From: Spirogloea muscicola
Lineage: Eukaryota; Streptophyta; Zygnematophyceae; Spirogloeales; Spirogloeaceae
Length of the DNA: 64,000 nucleotides
Direction of reading: 5' to 3'
NCBI GenBank assembly: GCA_009602725.1
Contig: WELB01000007.1
Coordinates: 933,295 to 997,294 of the forward strand
Below are positions 50,601 to 62,600 of this stretch, one piece after another (within the stretch, counting starts at the first letter, position 1; every line of letters starts with the position of its first letter). Below the pieces are notes generated by a model. That model had not been told where the DNA came from. It did no database searches and worked only from the letters and a program-made list of their open reading frames with translations. A program made the translations under genes and the position numbers.

Positions 50601-53600
50601 TGCCTAATCTGCCTGCAGATCGGGTTCCTGGATGTCCACTGAGCATGTTGTGTCCTGGTGATGAGCTGCTTGGGTGCACACTTGTCGTTTGCCCCTGCTA
50701 GGCGGTGCTACTAGCAGTTATGATGAAGCACGGCTAATTTTTGCAGTGTGAAATGGTCTCTTTTGCAGCAATTTGCACAATTTGCAGCGACCGCAGGGCC
50801 TGCAAGGCTGTATCAGAGCTCACGCACTACCTTCACTGCTTCACTGCTGTGAGACATTTGTCCTGCTCTGATGGGTGCCTAATGTCCTGCAATGTATACC
50901 GTTTGTAGGTGTTACAATCAAGTACAAGCTTTGTCCCTGGTACTGCAGGATGACTGGAGCAACACCAATCAAGGATCACACTGCAAGGCGACACCAACTG
51001 CAGCTGGCTGCTCGACACCTGTGGCAGCAAGCCAGTGAAGAAAAGTTGGACTTAGCAACATTGGACCTCACAAATGCAAGCCACATCTTCATGGAGGTCA
51101 GGGCGAATGTGCTCTTCGCTTTTGCAAAGCTTTCAGACTGCTAAAGCTGATTAATACATGCAGCATATTGTATGTTTGTCACTGTCCTTCACCTGAAGCT
51201 ATAGCAGACAATATTGGTGTTTCTTATAGTTGAGCTGGTGCAATGACAAATGATGGCTGCACTCACTGAGAGCCTTATTGAGGCTGAGTTGCAAATAGCT
51301 TTCTCATATTTGACCACGAGTTGGCAACACTGTCACACAGACGATCTGGTCGCATAGGGCCTCATTTGCCTCCCAGGATGTGGACGCCATCGGCCCACTT
51401 ATGACTGGCATTGTCCAGGTACCTGTGTAGTAGTTGCTGGGGTGCAAGCTTTGCAAGAAATGTTCAACATGATTTGCAGTGCTGCTTGATTCTGAGTATT
51501 TCCCTTCTGTGCTTGACTACAGGCACTGACAGAGCCCATGCAGCAAATTTCTGACCTGGCTGCTATATTGAGCCGATCTACGCATGCTAAACTGCGAACA
51601 GTGTCGCAATCATTCCTCTTGCCTTGCGCCACAATTCTCTACGGCACAGCTTGGACAAGCACTATGCCTCAAGGTATACAAGCCCAGTGCTTGCTCTAGT
51701 TCTTCAGCATGTTACATGTGTGTCACTTGTGTCAATCTTGTACCATGTCGTGTAGGCAAGTAAAGGGCAGCATAGTGACGACACCTACGGTTGTAAAGAA
51801 ACAGGCTCACAAGATCTAGACGGAAGTCGAGGAAAAGCATGGACTCTTCTCGGTGCTGCACGACTCCACCTGCTATTGCCCGCCGATGGATGCGATCCAG
51901 CTGCCAGAATCGCTTTTGAGAAGGAGCACCTGGAGAGGAAGTTGTCCACATTGCGCGTCGAGATTGTCGTAAGTGGTTCAAATGGGACTTGTACATGCTG
52001 CTTGTGTTGGCCGAGATGTTTAAACCATGTCAAGGAAAAGCTGGTACTCTGAGACCTGGCAGATGCATATGGAGCGTGATATATATTCTGAGGCAACCCA
52101 ATGCCTGCATTGTGATGCTTGCAGGTGCGAGAGGCATCTGAAGGCCTGAGAAGCGGGCAGCTGGGCTCCAGAAAAGTGAGGGCTCTTATCAGTCAGGGAG
52201 CTCTGCTCCAAAGAGAAATCGCTGAGCTGTCCAAGCAGGTATGCCTGTGAAGCTTTGCAGCGTCACTCGCAATGCAAGTGCCCAAGTGAAGCTACTGCTG
52301 ACACCTGATTCCTCCATTCTCAAGCACACTCTGACCCCTACCGCTAGACTGTGAGTTGTTGGAGCATTAGACACCTTCATAGCATCACCATGACATTCAG
52401 ACAAGGCTACCTATGCTGACTGAGCCTTGTAACGTTGTTGATATGGGTGCTGCAACAGGTGTGCCTGAGACCCAGCCCTCCACAATTTCTAGCGCTCTTT
52501 GAGGATGTCTCCCGCTTCATTGCCACCTCAGCCAGCAGCCACAAGGTCCAGAATGTCATTACCCGCCTGGAAGGGTACTCCGATGCAACAGAGGCACAAA
52601 TTTTTCAAGAGATCTCAACGTGGCAGGTGGAGTGTTTAGGCTGTCTTAATAACCTCGTGTGCCAGTTTGAGTCTGACTGTCGTTCTGCATACCGGGTCGC
52701 TCTTTATCTCCTAGTGCTCATAATCATAAAGTACTGACAGGAGTGTTGATCATTGAGTACACATTGTTGTGGTGTTTTTCAGGGCACAATCGCTCAGTTC
52801 ATCAGTCACTTATCAACGCACTACCCAATGTACCGAGACATCTGTCAGCCCATCCAGCTGGCTCTGTACGAGCTCATGTACGGGTCCAGCATCATGCTTC
52901 TTCACGCCGTTTCAAAAGGCCAGCATCAGAGATTGAATGTAAGTTCCACATATTGGTATACGGTGACCTTGTGCTCCCACTGCCTGCATTGTAGGTGCTG
53001 CTCAGTGCAACTTTTGAGCAGTGCCAATAGACAAGGTTTATTGATTATCTGGGTTGGAACAACCCTAGTTATTTGAGATATGAATTATCACTCTATAATA
53101 GCTCATTCACACCTGCTTGCCCTTGGTCAAACAGGACCTACTCATCAAGCTCATGGGATTCCCACATGTCATCATGGAGCCCAAAGTGGTCCAAGCAAGC
53201 CAAAGTACTTGCACACCACTGGAGCTGCCAGAAGATGCTTCGTCAGAGCTGCTGACTGAAGAGACAAGAGGAGCTCTCTGCCAGCTGTCAGCATCTACAG
53301 ATAAGGTTTGAATTTATCATCTTCTGCTATTGTGGACAAGTGTGTTACACTTGATGACCATCTCATCAATGTATTAAGGACGGTGGCAGACTCTTACAGT
53401 TGGTTCTCCTTCACCCATTGAAGCAGGGTGGGGATAAGGGTTCTGAGTACACCGTTAGATGAGTACACCATTAGAAGTACAGTCATGAGTTGCAGTCATG
53501 ACTTGCACGGCTTGCGAAGGGGGTGTCAGCTGGCATCTCCATTTCACCAACTCGCTACACACGAGCACATGAGTTCTTAGAATGTGTGGCGTCCAGTTTG

Positions 53601-56600
53601 ATATAATACAAGGCTTCAGCAAAGCACCCGTCTTTCGTTTGGCTGATGATGAGAAACAAAGTTTCAAGCACTTCAGAGCTTGCCTGTGAAGAAACAACTC
53701 TCCACTTGTTGAAGCCATCACACACTTTTAGAAGGGCAGAGTGTGGGTCGTAGCATGAAGATGCAGATCTTTGTCAATCGTCCACTGACTACAACCAAGT
53801 AGAATCAGGAAAAAGGCAGGATGTACAATTTACCATTGGAATGACTGTCTGCAGGATGTTGTTCTTGAGCTGGAGCTGAGCCTGCTTCACGTCTCCCTCA
53901 TTCAGATTGCTCATCAGAGCATTCATGCAAAGTTTAAAAGCTGCTCAGCCATCCAGGTATACTAGTCATTCATGTAGCTAATGAAGTGACCCATTGACAA
54001 GGTGGGCGTCGCCTGAAGTGGCACCTGATTTTGCTGACTGCATGCTTGCTTGCGCTTCGCAGTACGGCTGCTGATCAGATTGCATCTGGGTTGCCCCAGA
54101 TTGTTGGAAAGACAATGAAGCGCTTTGCAGATATTTGGAGCGCCATGAAGGAAAGTAGGAGGGCAAAGGAGCTGGAGCAGGAGGAGGAATACAGATACAA
54201 GGTGCAGACAACCACGCTGGAGACTGAGGATGAGTTGGACGAAGCTGCTTACCAAGCGCAATTTGGCGATCATCGGAAGACCTATGCCGACCTGGTTCAA
54301 TTAGAGTTAGCCTCTGCTGAAGAGGATGATGTGAGTAACTGTCTGCTCCTTGACTAATGAGCAAATTTCACACAGCTCAATTCCAACTAGTTACTTTCAT
54401 GAACCATGTCACCTCAAAGACCTGACAAAGTCCATCAATGCAGTATAAAATGGGCAGATATTCACTCAGTGTAAGGTATCGCTTGGACCAACAGATTGCC
54501 TACGTATTATGCTGCAGGAAAGGGCAGACAGAGCAGACGGGATGAAGGACTCAGATTCAAACGACAATGACAAGCATGGAGACCGCACTTGGCTATTGCT
54601 GCATGAACACCTGCTTGCCTGTATAGTCGAGCTCCACGATTGGTTCTTCACTAGCAAGGTCAGTCCCATATAGAAACATGGAAACCTGTACCTGTACTTG
54701 CTACTTAAGCTGTTGAAGCCGTTTACTGCTTCTGCTTGACCGACAGAGCACAGCTTTGGCCTTATACAGCAGGAGTTTCTATCTTCAGGGAGATGAAGCA
54801 ATACCAAGCAACAAGAGGCTTGGTTCTTTCACCGCATCCTACAGCGTTGGTTTACTTCTTCTCAAGGGTACCAATGACTGAACTTCAGTTGTACCAGTCC
54901 CACTGTTGCATCTTATCTGGTGTCACTTTATACAACCTGCTATATCAAGGAGCTACAGGGTCCTGGGATAAGCAGCTACCTACTACATATTGAGATGCTG
55001 AAGTCAATGCTACATGTTCGTGAAAGGATGATAGTCAGTCTCACCACTCCCATGCTACAGTTGCATCCCTGTTGGGAAGCACTTCATGCAGCTTGCTCTT
55101 ATCAGGGGCCTTCAGAGCTCCAGAATGAAGGAGCTAGTCATCTTTTAAATTGCTGAAGCTCATGCTACATGTTGGCAATGTGGCAGCACTTGGCATGGTG
55201 GGACGGGCTGATGTTGACGGTCAGACACAACTGGGGCATCTCTTGCGTCTCTGTATTGAGTACGAGCAAATTACCAAGGTAGCGCCAGCTTATGAGCGTC
55301 AGCCCAGCTTCGAGTCATCCCAGGTACCCAATGACCTTAGTTCTCCTAATTGCTCTATCTTCATAATTTCCTAGATGTGATATCTGTGTCTTAGTTAAGG
55401 CCTCCAGGAATTTCTTCACTTGAAGTTAGTCATCAGATTATGGGCATCAAGCTTGATATCACAGCTTGAGAGCACAGTATGGCAAGATGATGTGCACTTG
55501 CGTTCCTTGACCTCCATGCAGGACACAAATGCAGCGGAGCTCAGCTTAATACTGAAGCCCTTGGCAGCACTGTTGAAGCGAGTTGGTTCTCTTCTAGATG
55601 ATTGGCCAGAACACCCAATCTTGATGCAGCTGGTTGCCATCTCCGAGCGTGTGCTTGGCTTGCCATCAAATGCTCCTCTCATGAAGGTGGGCTTGCACTC
55701 CTGACAGTACTACTATATGCACCTTGTGAGCACATATTGCTGAGCTTGACTACATTGTGAGGTGAATCATGTTATCCGTATCATGATTCATTGATTGAGG
55801 AGGACAATTGAAGCAGATTGCAGGCCAACAGCAAGGAGCTCCACTACGATATTAAGTTCTTTCACCCTCACTGTATCTTATTATATGGTTGCTTTGTCGG
55901 GGTTGAGCTGCCAGAATTGATCAATTGATGGTCTTTTATGCTTGCGGTCTTGTGCCATTGGCGCAGGCATTGGTGGGCCTGGAGCTCCTTGTGGAGAAGG
56001 CCCAGCTCTGGGAGGTTAATGCAGCCAATTTTGTCTCCCTGGCTGGTAAGCTGTAGTAAATTATGCACTGGAGTGCATCACTTATAGAATCACTAGTCAA
56101 GCAAGGAAGGCTATGGAAGCACTGGAATCGCAAACATGCAGGCCTTCATACATCTGCAGGAAGTAGAAGGGGCAGCACTCCCACTAGGACATCTCTTTCT
56201 GTAATTATAAGCAGCTTCATATCATGTGCATCAATTGCTGGCACATATTGAAAGCCCTCACATAAAAGTGTTGTGCACCTGACAGCCGAGCTCGACGAGG
56301 TGTCGTGTATCATAATGAGGTGGCGGAAGCTAGAGCTTGCATCCTGGCCGCTCATGTTGGAGAGCATACGGCGCAAGCATGCGGATGCAGCTGAAAAGGC
56401 ACGTGAACTGAGATGGCGCAAAGCAATCATGTACACTTTGCTCTTGATGCTACCACATACGACTTGCAGTAACATGATGGAAGCTTCTGCGCTTGTGACA
56501 GATGTGGTTCATGCTGTACGACCTCTTACACCGTCCGGTCGGAGAAGATCTAGAGGACTATGTTATGGCCACCATGAGCAGGTCTGAATCCACTCTCTGT

Positions 56601-59600
56601 ATCCTTCGCATGGAAGTCCTGGTTGCATCAATCTGGCACATGAGGTCATAATATCACTGTAGTAAAGCTAGACTTGAGCTTCATGTCAACCTCTGGAGAA
56701 TGATAAGGGCTTCAAGCCATGCCCTTGTCTGACTTTGCACACCGTCTTTCCTTTCAGCCTCGAGGAATTTCTACAGACAGCAAGTTATGGGGATTTCAAG
56801 AGGCGTCTGAGGATGCTGCTTGCATTCCATCACCAGCTACTTCAGCAGCTGATGCTTGAGAAGACCACCCCGCGAGAGAGGTACCACAGGAGGTTTACTT
56901 GCCATCATGACCTTGTCACCAAGGCTGTCACTCATGCCCTGTGTATCCATATATATAGCAAGTGTACCATCATATGACGGGATAATTTGTAGGCTACGTG
57001 TGCGCAGAGTTAAATCGCAGTGCCCATGTTGCTCGCAGAAGGCTGCAACAGCAGATTGCAGATGTTCTCTTCAACTTGCACAGCTACTACAGCCAATTTC
57101 TTCCAGAGTGAGTCGTGCTCTGCGCGGCAGCAACCTCCTCATTGATCTGCCATGTGAAATGCTCAAAGAATTTGCCATTGGCGGCTTCCGATGACCGATG
57201 TTCAAGCTGCCTGCAGACTGGAAAACACCTTGGCAGCTGGCACAGGACCGCTTGAGCGAGAACTCAAGGACTTCGTCAGGCTGGCCAAGTGGGAGGACCG
57301 CAACTATTACTCCATGGCTGCTTCTGCAGAGAAGGCCCATCGGAAGCTCCACAAGATCCTCAGAAAATTTGATGTGTGTTTCGCACCATGTATTGCAGCA
57401 TGTTTTCAGTGGTCAAGTAGTTGGGAAGCCTCACGAGGATGTTCTCGCTGGTGTAGCTTAAAAGCTCTTAGCAGGTTTTGTACATGCAAATAATTGTGAA
57501 TTCAACAGAGTGCCGCAGAAGGTAACACATTTGCTGTGCAGTATTGTACTCAGCATGGACAACCTGTCTTGAGCAGGTGCTGCTGAAACAACCCATGCTG
57601 CAGCTTTTGACGAAGTTGTCCCAGAAAGCCGGGCAGTTAGAGATTCTGGATGCCGGCAAGGTCACTCGTACATCAAGTGCTGACAAGGTTCCAACAAGGA
57701 GAGGATCAGCTGATAACTCGGAGGAAAGGTAGCATTGTGTTTGTTATTGAGTGACTTATGTCTATGCCAAAGTTCCTGCTGAATTGGATGATTCTAATCT
57801 ACCTCCAAGTTGCAGAGTGGATGGGTCTGCCAGACTGGGTTGCTCAACATCTTGTGTGTCCTGTCTTGAGCAGGAAAGAGCTTCAAGACATGTTGCGAGG
57901 CTTGACCGAGCAAGTCACAACACTGACATTGAGTAATTATAGTGCTCGTGCTGCTGACAGTATGACAATTATGAAAAGTGGTAAGGTCTTCTGTGAGCAT
58001 GCTGCTTCGAATGCTTATTTGTCCACATTAAGAAGCAATGTCAAGATGCTGTCTTGCATCAAGCTGTTAGACCTACAGGCGCGGTTACTGTTCTCATTGT
58101 CTTTGCAATGCGCTCGTGAAATTTCAAGTGGGTCTGTGCAAGTGCTCTGAACCACAAGTAAGTGGCAAACCTCTCCAGGTCCTTATTATCTGCAGCACCT
58201 GCCGTCCCTGGTAGCCAAGATGGCGATGCTGCTCAGCGGCAGCGTTCTGAGTCAGGCCGCTGAGCAGCGGCGAGAGGAAGGATACACGTCTTTGGAAGAG
58301 ATAAGCGAGGCTATCATCGAGAGGTCCCAAGCCTTGAAGGAGAAAGAGACGAAGAAGAATGTGAAGAAGAAGGCACTGGTGGACCTGCTGCGGCTGCTGC
58401 GCCAAGTGGGCCTGTCTCACCGCAAGACGTCTGTTCCTCTGGTAAGGCCCTAAGCAACTACTTAGAATCCCAATTTGGGAGTGTAATCAAAGGAAACATT
58501 ATCATGAGATTATTCAAAGTGGGCTTAAATCTGTGCTCACTGGCTCGTACTTGTCGTGTGTTTCCGGCGCATGTTGTACACAGGAGGATAGAGACTCCAG
58601 GACGTGGTACCTGCAGCCGGCAGTGCACGTAGAAGAGGAGATGGCAAGCCTCACTAGTCCTGGCCTTGATGAGCAGCTGGACCTCGGCACCACCGTCCCA
58701 ACAATCTCAGCCACTTTCAGCAGGGCGGACGCATATTACCTGCAGAACATGTGCCTCATCCAAAGCTTGTGGCAAGGGGCTCTCAGCTTCAACAAAGACC
58801 TCAGCCTCCGTGAGGTACACTCACTTTACCATTTATCGTGCTCCTTGAGCTAGCAGGTGCATCCTTGAGCTGCCACGACCCAGAAGCTCAACCAATGTAT
58901 GGGTATGAAAAGCCGTGTTGTATGCCCTCCTGCATATTGCCCATGTGCCTCACTGTCCTCAATCTGCAGGTCGACCTCTCAGTGAAGTACACAGAGCACC
59001 TCCTGCACTGGCAGCAGGCACAGAGACGGAGGATGCTCAAGTTCGCCCATCAGATATCTCAACTTACGGGGCTTGCTGTTACATTGAAAGACCTAGGTGA
59101 GCATAGGATGCTGTTTCTCAAGTCTGTCTGTGGCAATGTGTGAGCGTGGGTGCTTCTTCAGTCAGAGTGTTGTGTGCATTGTGCTACTTCTTGATCACTT
59201 TCATACATTATGTCAAGCAGGTGGTGTGGAAAAATTGCCTTCGCAAGCTCCAGCAATCATCTGGCTTAAACGCCAGAAGGTACTATCAGCATTCATTGCT
59301 CCAAAATTCTGCAAAGACTTATACAGGACTGAATTTACAGGATTCTAGGAGCAGCGAGGGCTACTGTCAGCTATTTGAAATGACACTGATACGGGCCAAC
59401 ATTGTCTGCAGGCCTATTTGGATGCATCAAGCAGCATGCTGCTTGACATGCAATTGCTTATTTCAACAGCTGTAAGATCAGGTGTTATGGCTTCCTCTTA
59501 TGGGCAAAGCTCAGCTCCCTCCATCCTTGCAGTGACATCAGCAGAGAAACTTCTTTTGGACTCCGCTGACAAGATAAGCTCTTGCAAGGTACAGGATCTG

Positions 59601-62600
59601 CAGGCAAAGCTGGCAATTGTAGTAAGATCCTTTCAAGCTGATGTGAATTTTATCTAATGTGAATGATAGTCTTTGGCAGTCTTGCCAGTCTTTGCCAAGG
59701 CAGATGCAGGGACAAAGTCCTCACAAGTAACTCTTACTGCAGGATCGTTTGGACAGCGTGCTTTTCGGTGGATCAAGCACGCTCAACACAAGCCGTAAGC
59801 TCCCAACAATTGTGACGCCGGCCATGCGCGACCTGGTCGCTGAGAATTTTCACACGGTGGGCGAGATCCGAGACAGATGGGAGGCAGCCATGCAAGTGGA
59901 GTACGGAAGGAGGAGAGTGATGCCTGGCTGGGAACCCCTCAAGCAAAAGTTGGACGAGGTACACAGCCAGAGGAGTCTGACTACCATGAGTGGCGGTGTC
60001 AACTTATGCAGTGACTTCTGACTTGCACAATTTACTAAGTCGACTCGACAAAAATGTCCGGATCAGCCAACTAAAGTGTCTTGGAAATTAAACAAAGCTT
60101 GAGGTCGTGAAATTGTGAAATTGTTTGTTGTGTCGTATGTGCCCATCTGCTGTCTGCAATGAGGCCATAAAGTTGAAGAGTAGAATAATATGTTTCTCCT
60201 ATGATTAGTGTGCTTGTACACAAGTTTTTGTTTGCAGATTGTGTTGAGTAATCAGGTAATTGAGCCCCGTGTTGGAGCTTCAGAAGATCATCAGGTTGCA
60301 ATCTGAGGCAGCTTAGCCCGTTGGCACTGTCTGTTGCAGGGGTATCGATTGGGGCAAGCCTTTGCAGCCGAGCAGCCTGCTACGCGCGTCCTTGATGGGC
60401 CAGCCGCAGAGAGCCTCTCTGCGGAGTGTGAGCTGGCCATCCAGGACGTACTCAAGGCCACGCAGGCCTTGGTGCGGCTCAACCGGGAGGTCAGCGCTGC
60501 GTCTCCGGTGCAGTCGGAGACCACTGACATCCGGCCATGCCAGGTACCAGAGAAAGGAGGTGTTACTGAAGACTTGGAGAGCAGAGACAGCAGTTTACAA
60601 GAGCAGACTGACATAGACCAGGTGACGCTTGCTGTCGAAGGCACGATCATGAGCTGGTCCACCAGAATCTCGGAGCAGATGGAGGCGCTGCGGCTGGACA
60701 AGGTGGCCTCCGCGGTGGGCAGAACGATTGAGAACCTGGTGAGACCTGAGCTGCTATGGGGTGTTGGTCTGCATGTGCTGGAGATGGATTTGGGCAGTCA
60801 TTCCCGTACCTCCACAAGAAGCACAACACTGGGCCTCCTTGCCTCTGTCAAGCTGGGCAACAAGCTGGGAACCTCTAAGCTGAGGGCGTGCAACATGTTG
60901 TTTGTCTGCCACAGATGTTACTCGGTGTCGGAAGTCACGCCGTCGCTGCGCTGCTGGCCAGCATGCACCACATGCACTACCTGCTCCAGCTGCTGAGAGT
61001 CGCCGCATTGGGCTTGCTGAGAAACTACGCCCGGCTTCACAAAGGCGTGCGTGCACAGTCACACCATGTTTGCCTCATTCTCTGCGCAGTCTCTCATTGT
61101 GTCATGCAAGTTGCAGCAGCAAAGTAGCACTTCGTGTCACAGTGATTGTTGTATCACACTGGTCCGACTGCTATGTCTTATGCATAAGCTACTTATATGC
61201 CGATGGCTTCCTTCTATCTGCAGACTGCGAAGCTGGGATACGTCCTGGCGAACCTCTTCTGCGCGCTCTTCAAGGACGGCTACTGCACACCGGTGGAGGA
61301 GAAGGCCGGCGACGAGGGTGGCGGGCAAATGGAAGATGCTGGCGGCACCGGCATGGGTGAGGGCCAGGGCAGGAAGGACGTCAGCGACGAAATCGAGGAC
61401 GAGGAGCAGCTCGTTGGAACGGAGGAGAAGGTAAGAAGCATCTCAGCGTGCTTAACATTCTTATGTCAACTTCGTGGGCAGATACCACGTCCTGCAATCC
61501 ACATACATTTCTTCTGATTATGGATGATGATCACCTGACTTCCTGACTTGCAGGGGAAGGAGAAGCAGGAGCACGAGGAACCTAAGTCCGATGCCAAGGA
61601 CAAGAAGGGGATCGAGATGGAGCAGGACTTTGATGGAGAGCTCTTTGACATCAGCTCCGACGAATACGAGGAGCATGAGGCAGAGGAGGAGGACGATGAT
61701 GAGCCGCAGCAGCTGGACCAAGAGATGGGCAACAACGGCGGCGAGGACGAGGAAGTGGTTGATGAGAAGCTATGGCGTGAGGGCGACGACGAGGGCGACG
61801 GACAGGAGGAGGGGGGGGAGGAGAAGTTCGAGAAGGACGCGCCCGTGTCGGGCGTGGATGAAGACCAGGTGGAGTACCGGGCTAAGCAGGAGCAGGAGGA
61901 GGAGGAGGAGAGGGAGGAGGACGGGAGGGGCGAACAGGGCACGAAGGGAAAGAGGGAGGAGCGGGAGGCTGCGGGGCAGGAGGAGGAGGGAGGGGCGGAG
62001 GCAGGAGGCGAAAACAGTCCCGATGAAGTGGACGAGGATGAAGCTGGGGACGCGGCCGGTCAGGAGACGGAGGAGTCTCACCGGATCCAGCCCAGGGTGG
62101 AGGAGGACCTGGAGCTGAAGGAGGACATGGACCTGGATGGCAGCGAGGAGGGGGAGGATGCTGAGGAAGGCGGCGAGGAGGGCGCCGAGCAGCAGCAGGA
62201 GCGCCCCGAGGACGATCAGAATGCCGAGAGAATGGCCGAGGAGGACGGCGGAAAGGAGGAGGGAGGGAAGGGAGGTGCATCTGACGAGCCGCCGCAGGAT
62301 GAGACAGGGGACAAGGACGTTGAGGAGGTGGGCGAGAGGGAGAAGCAGCTGAGCGTGGAGGAGGAGCCGGAGGAGGACGCGGGTGACGTGGAGGAGGCTG
62401 TGCATGCGGAGCTGGAAAGGGCCAGAGCACCGGGGCCGGCGCCCGCCGAGGACGTGAAGGTCGACAGTGCGCTGGTGCCGGCCTTCCAGCAGGCCCTGCA
62501 GGACTCTCGAAAGGCCGGGGAGGCTGCCGCGGGCGTGAGCTCCGGGTCTCACAGCCAGCTGCAGGCATCGCAGGCGCAGCCAGTGCCGGTCGAGCAGCAG

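Noticed and set aside
55420-55704. TTCCTTGAC near an acceptor in midasin as a second U12 branch site
   Set aside because: The preceding exon's donor is GTACCC, not U12-like, and the motif lies in a frame that remains open into the exon, so it may be coding.
56598-56610. GTATCCTTC in midasin as a U12 donor
   Set aside because: Phase and protein continuity place the exon end a little upstream at AGCAG|GTCTGA, which leaves the motif inside the intron.
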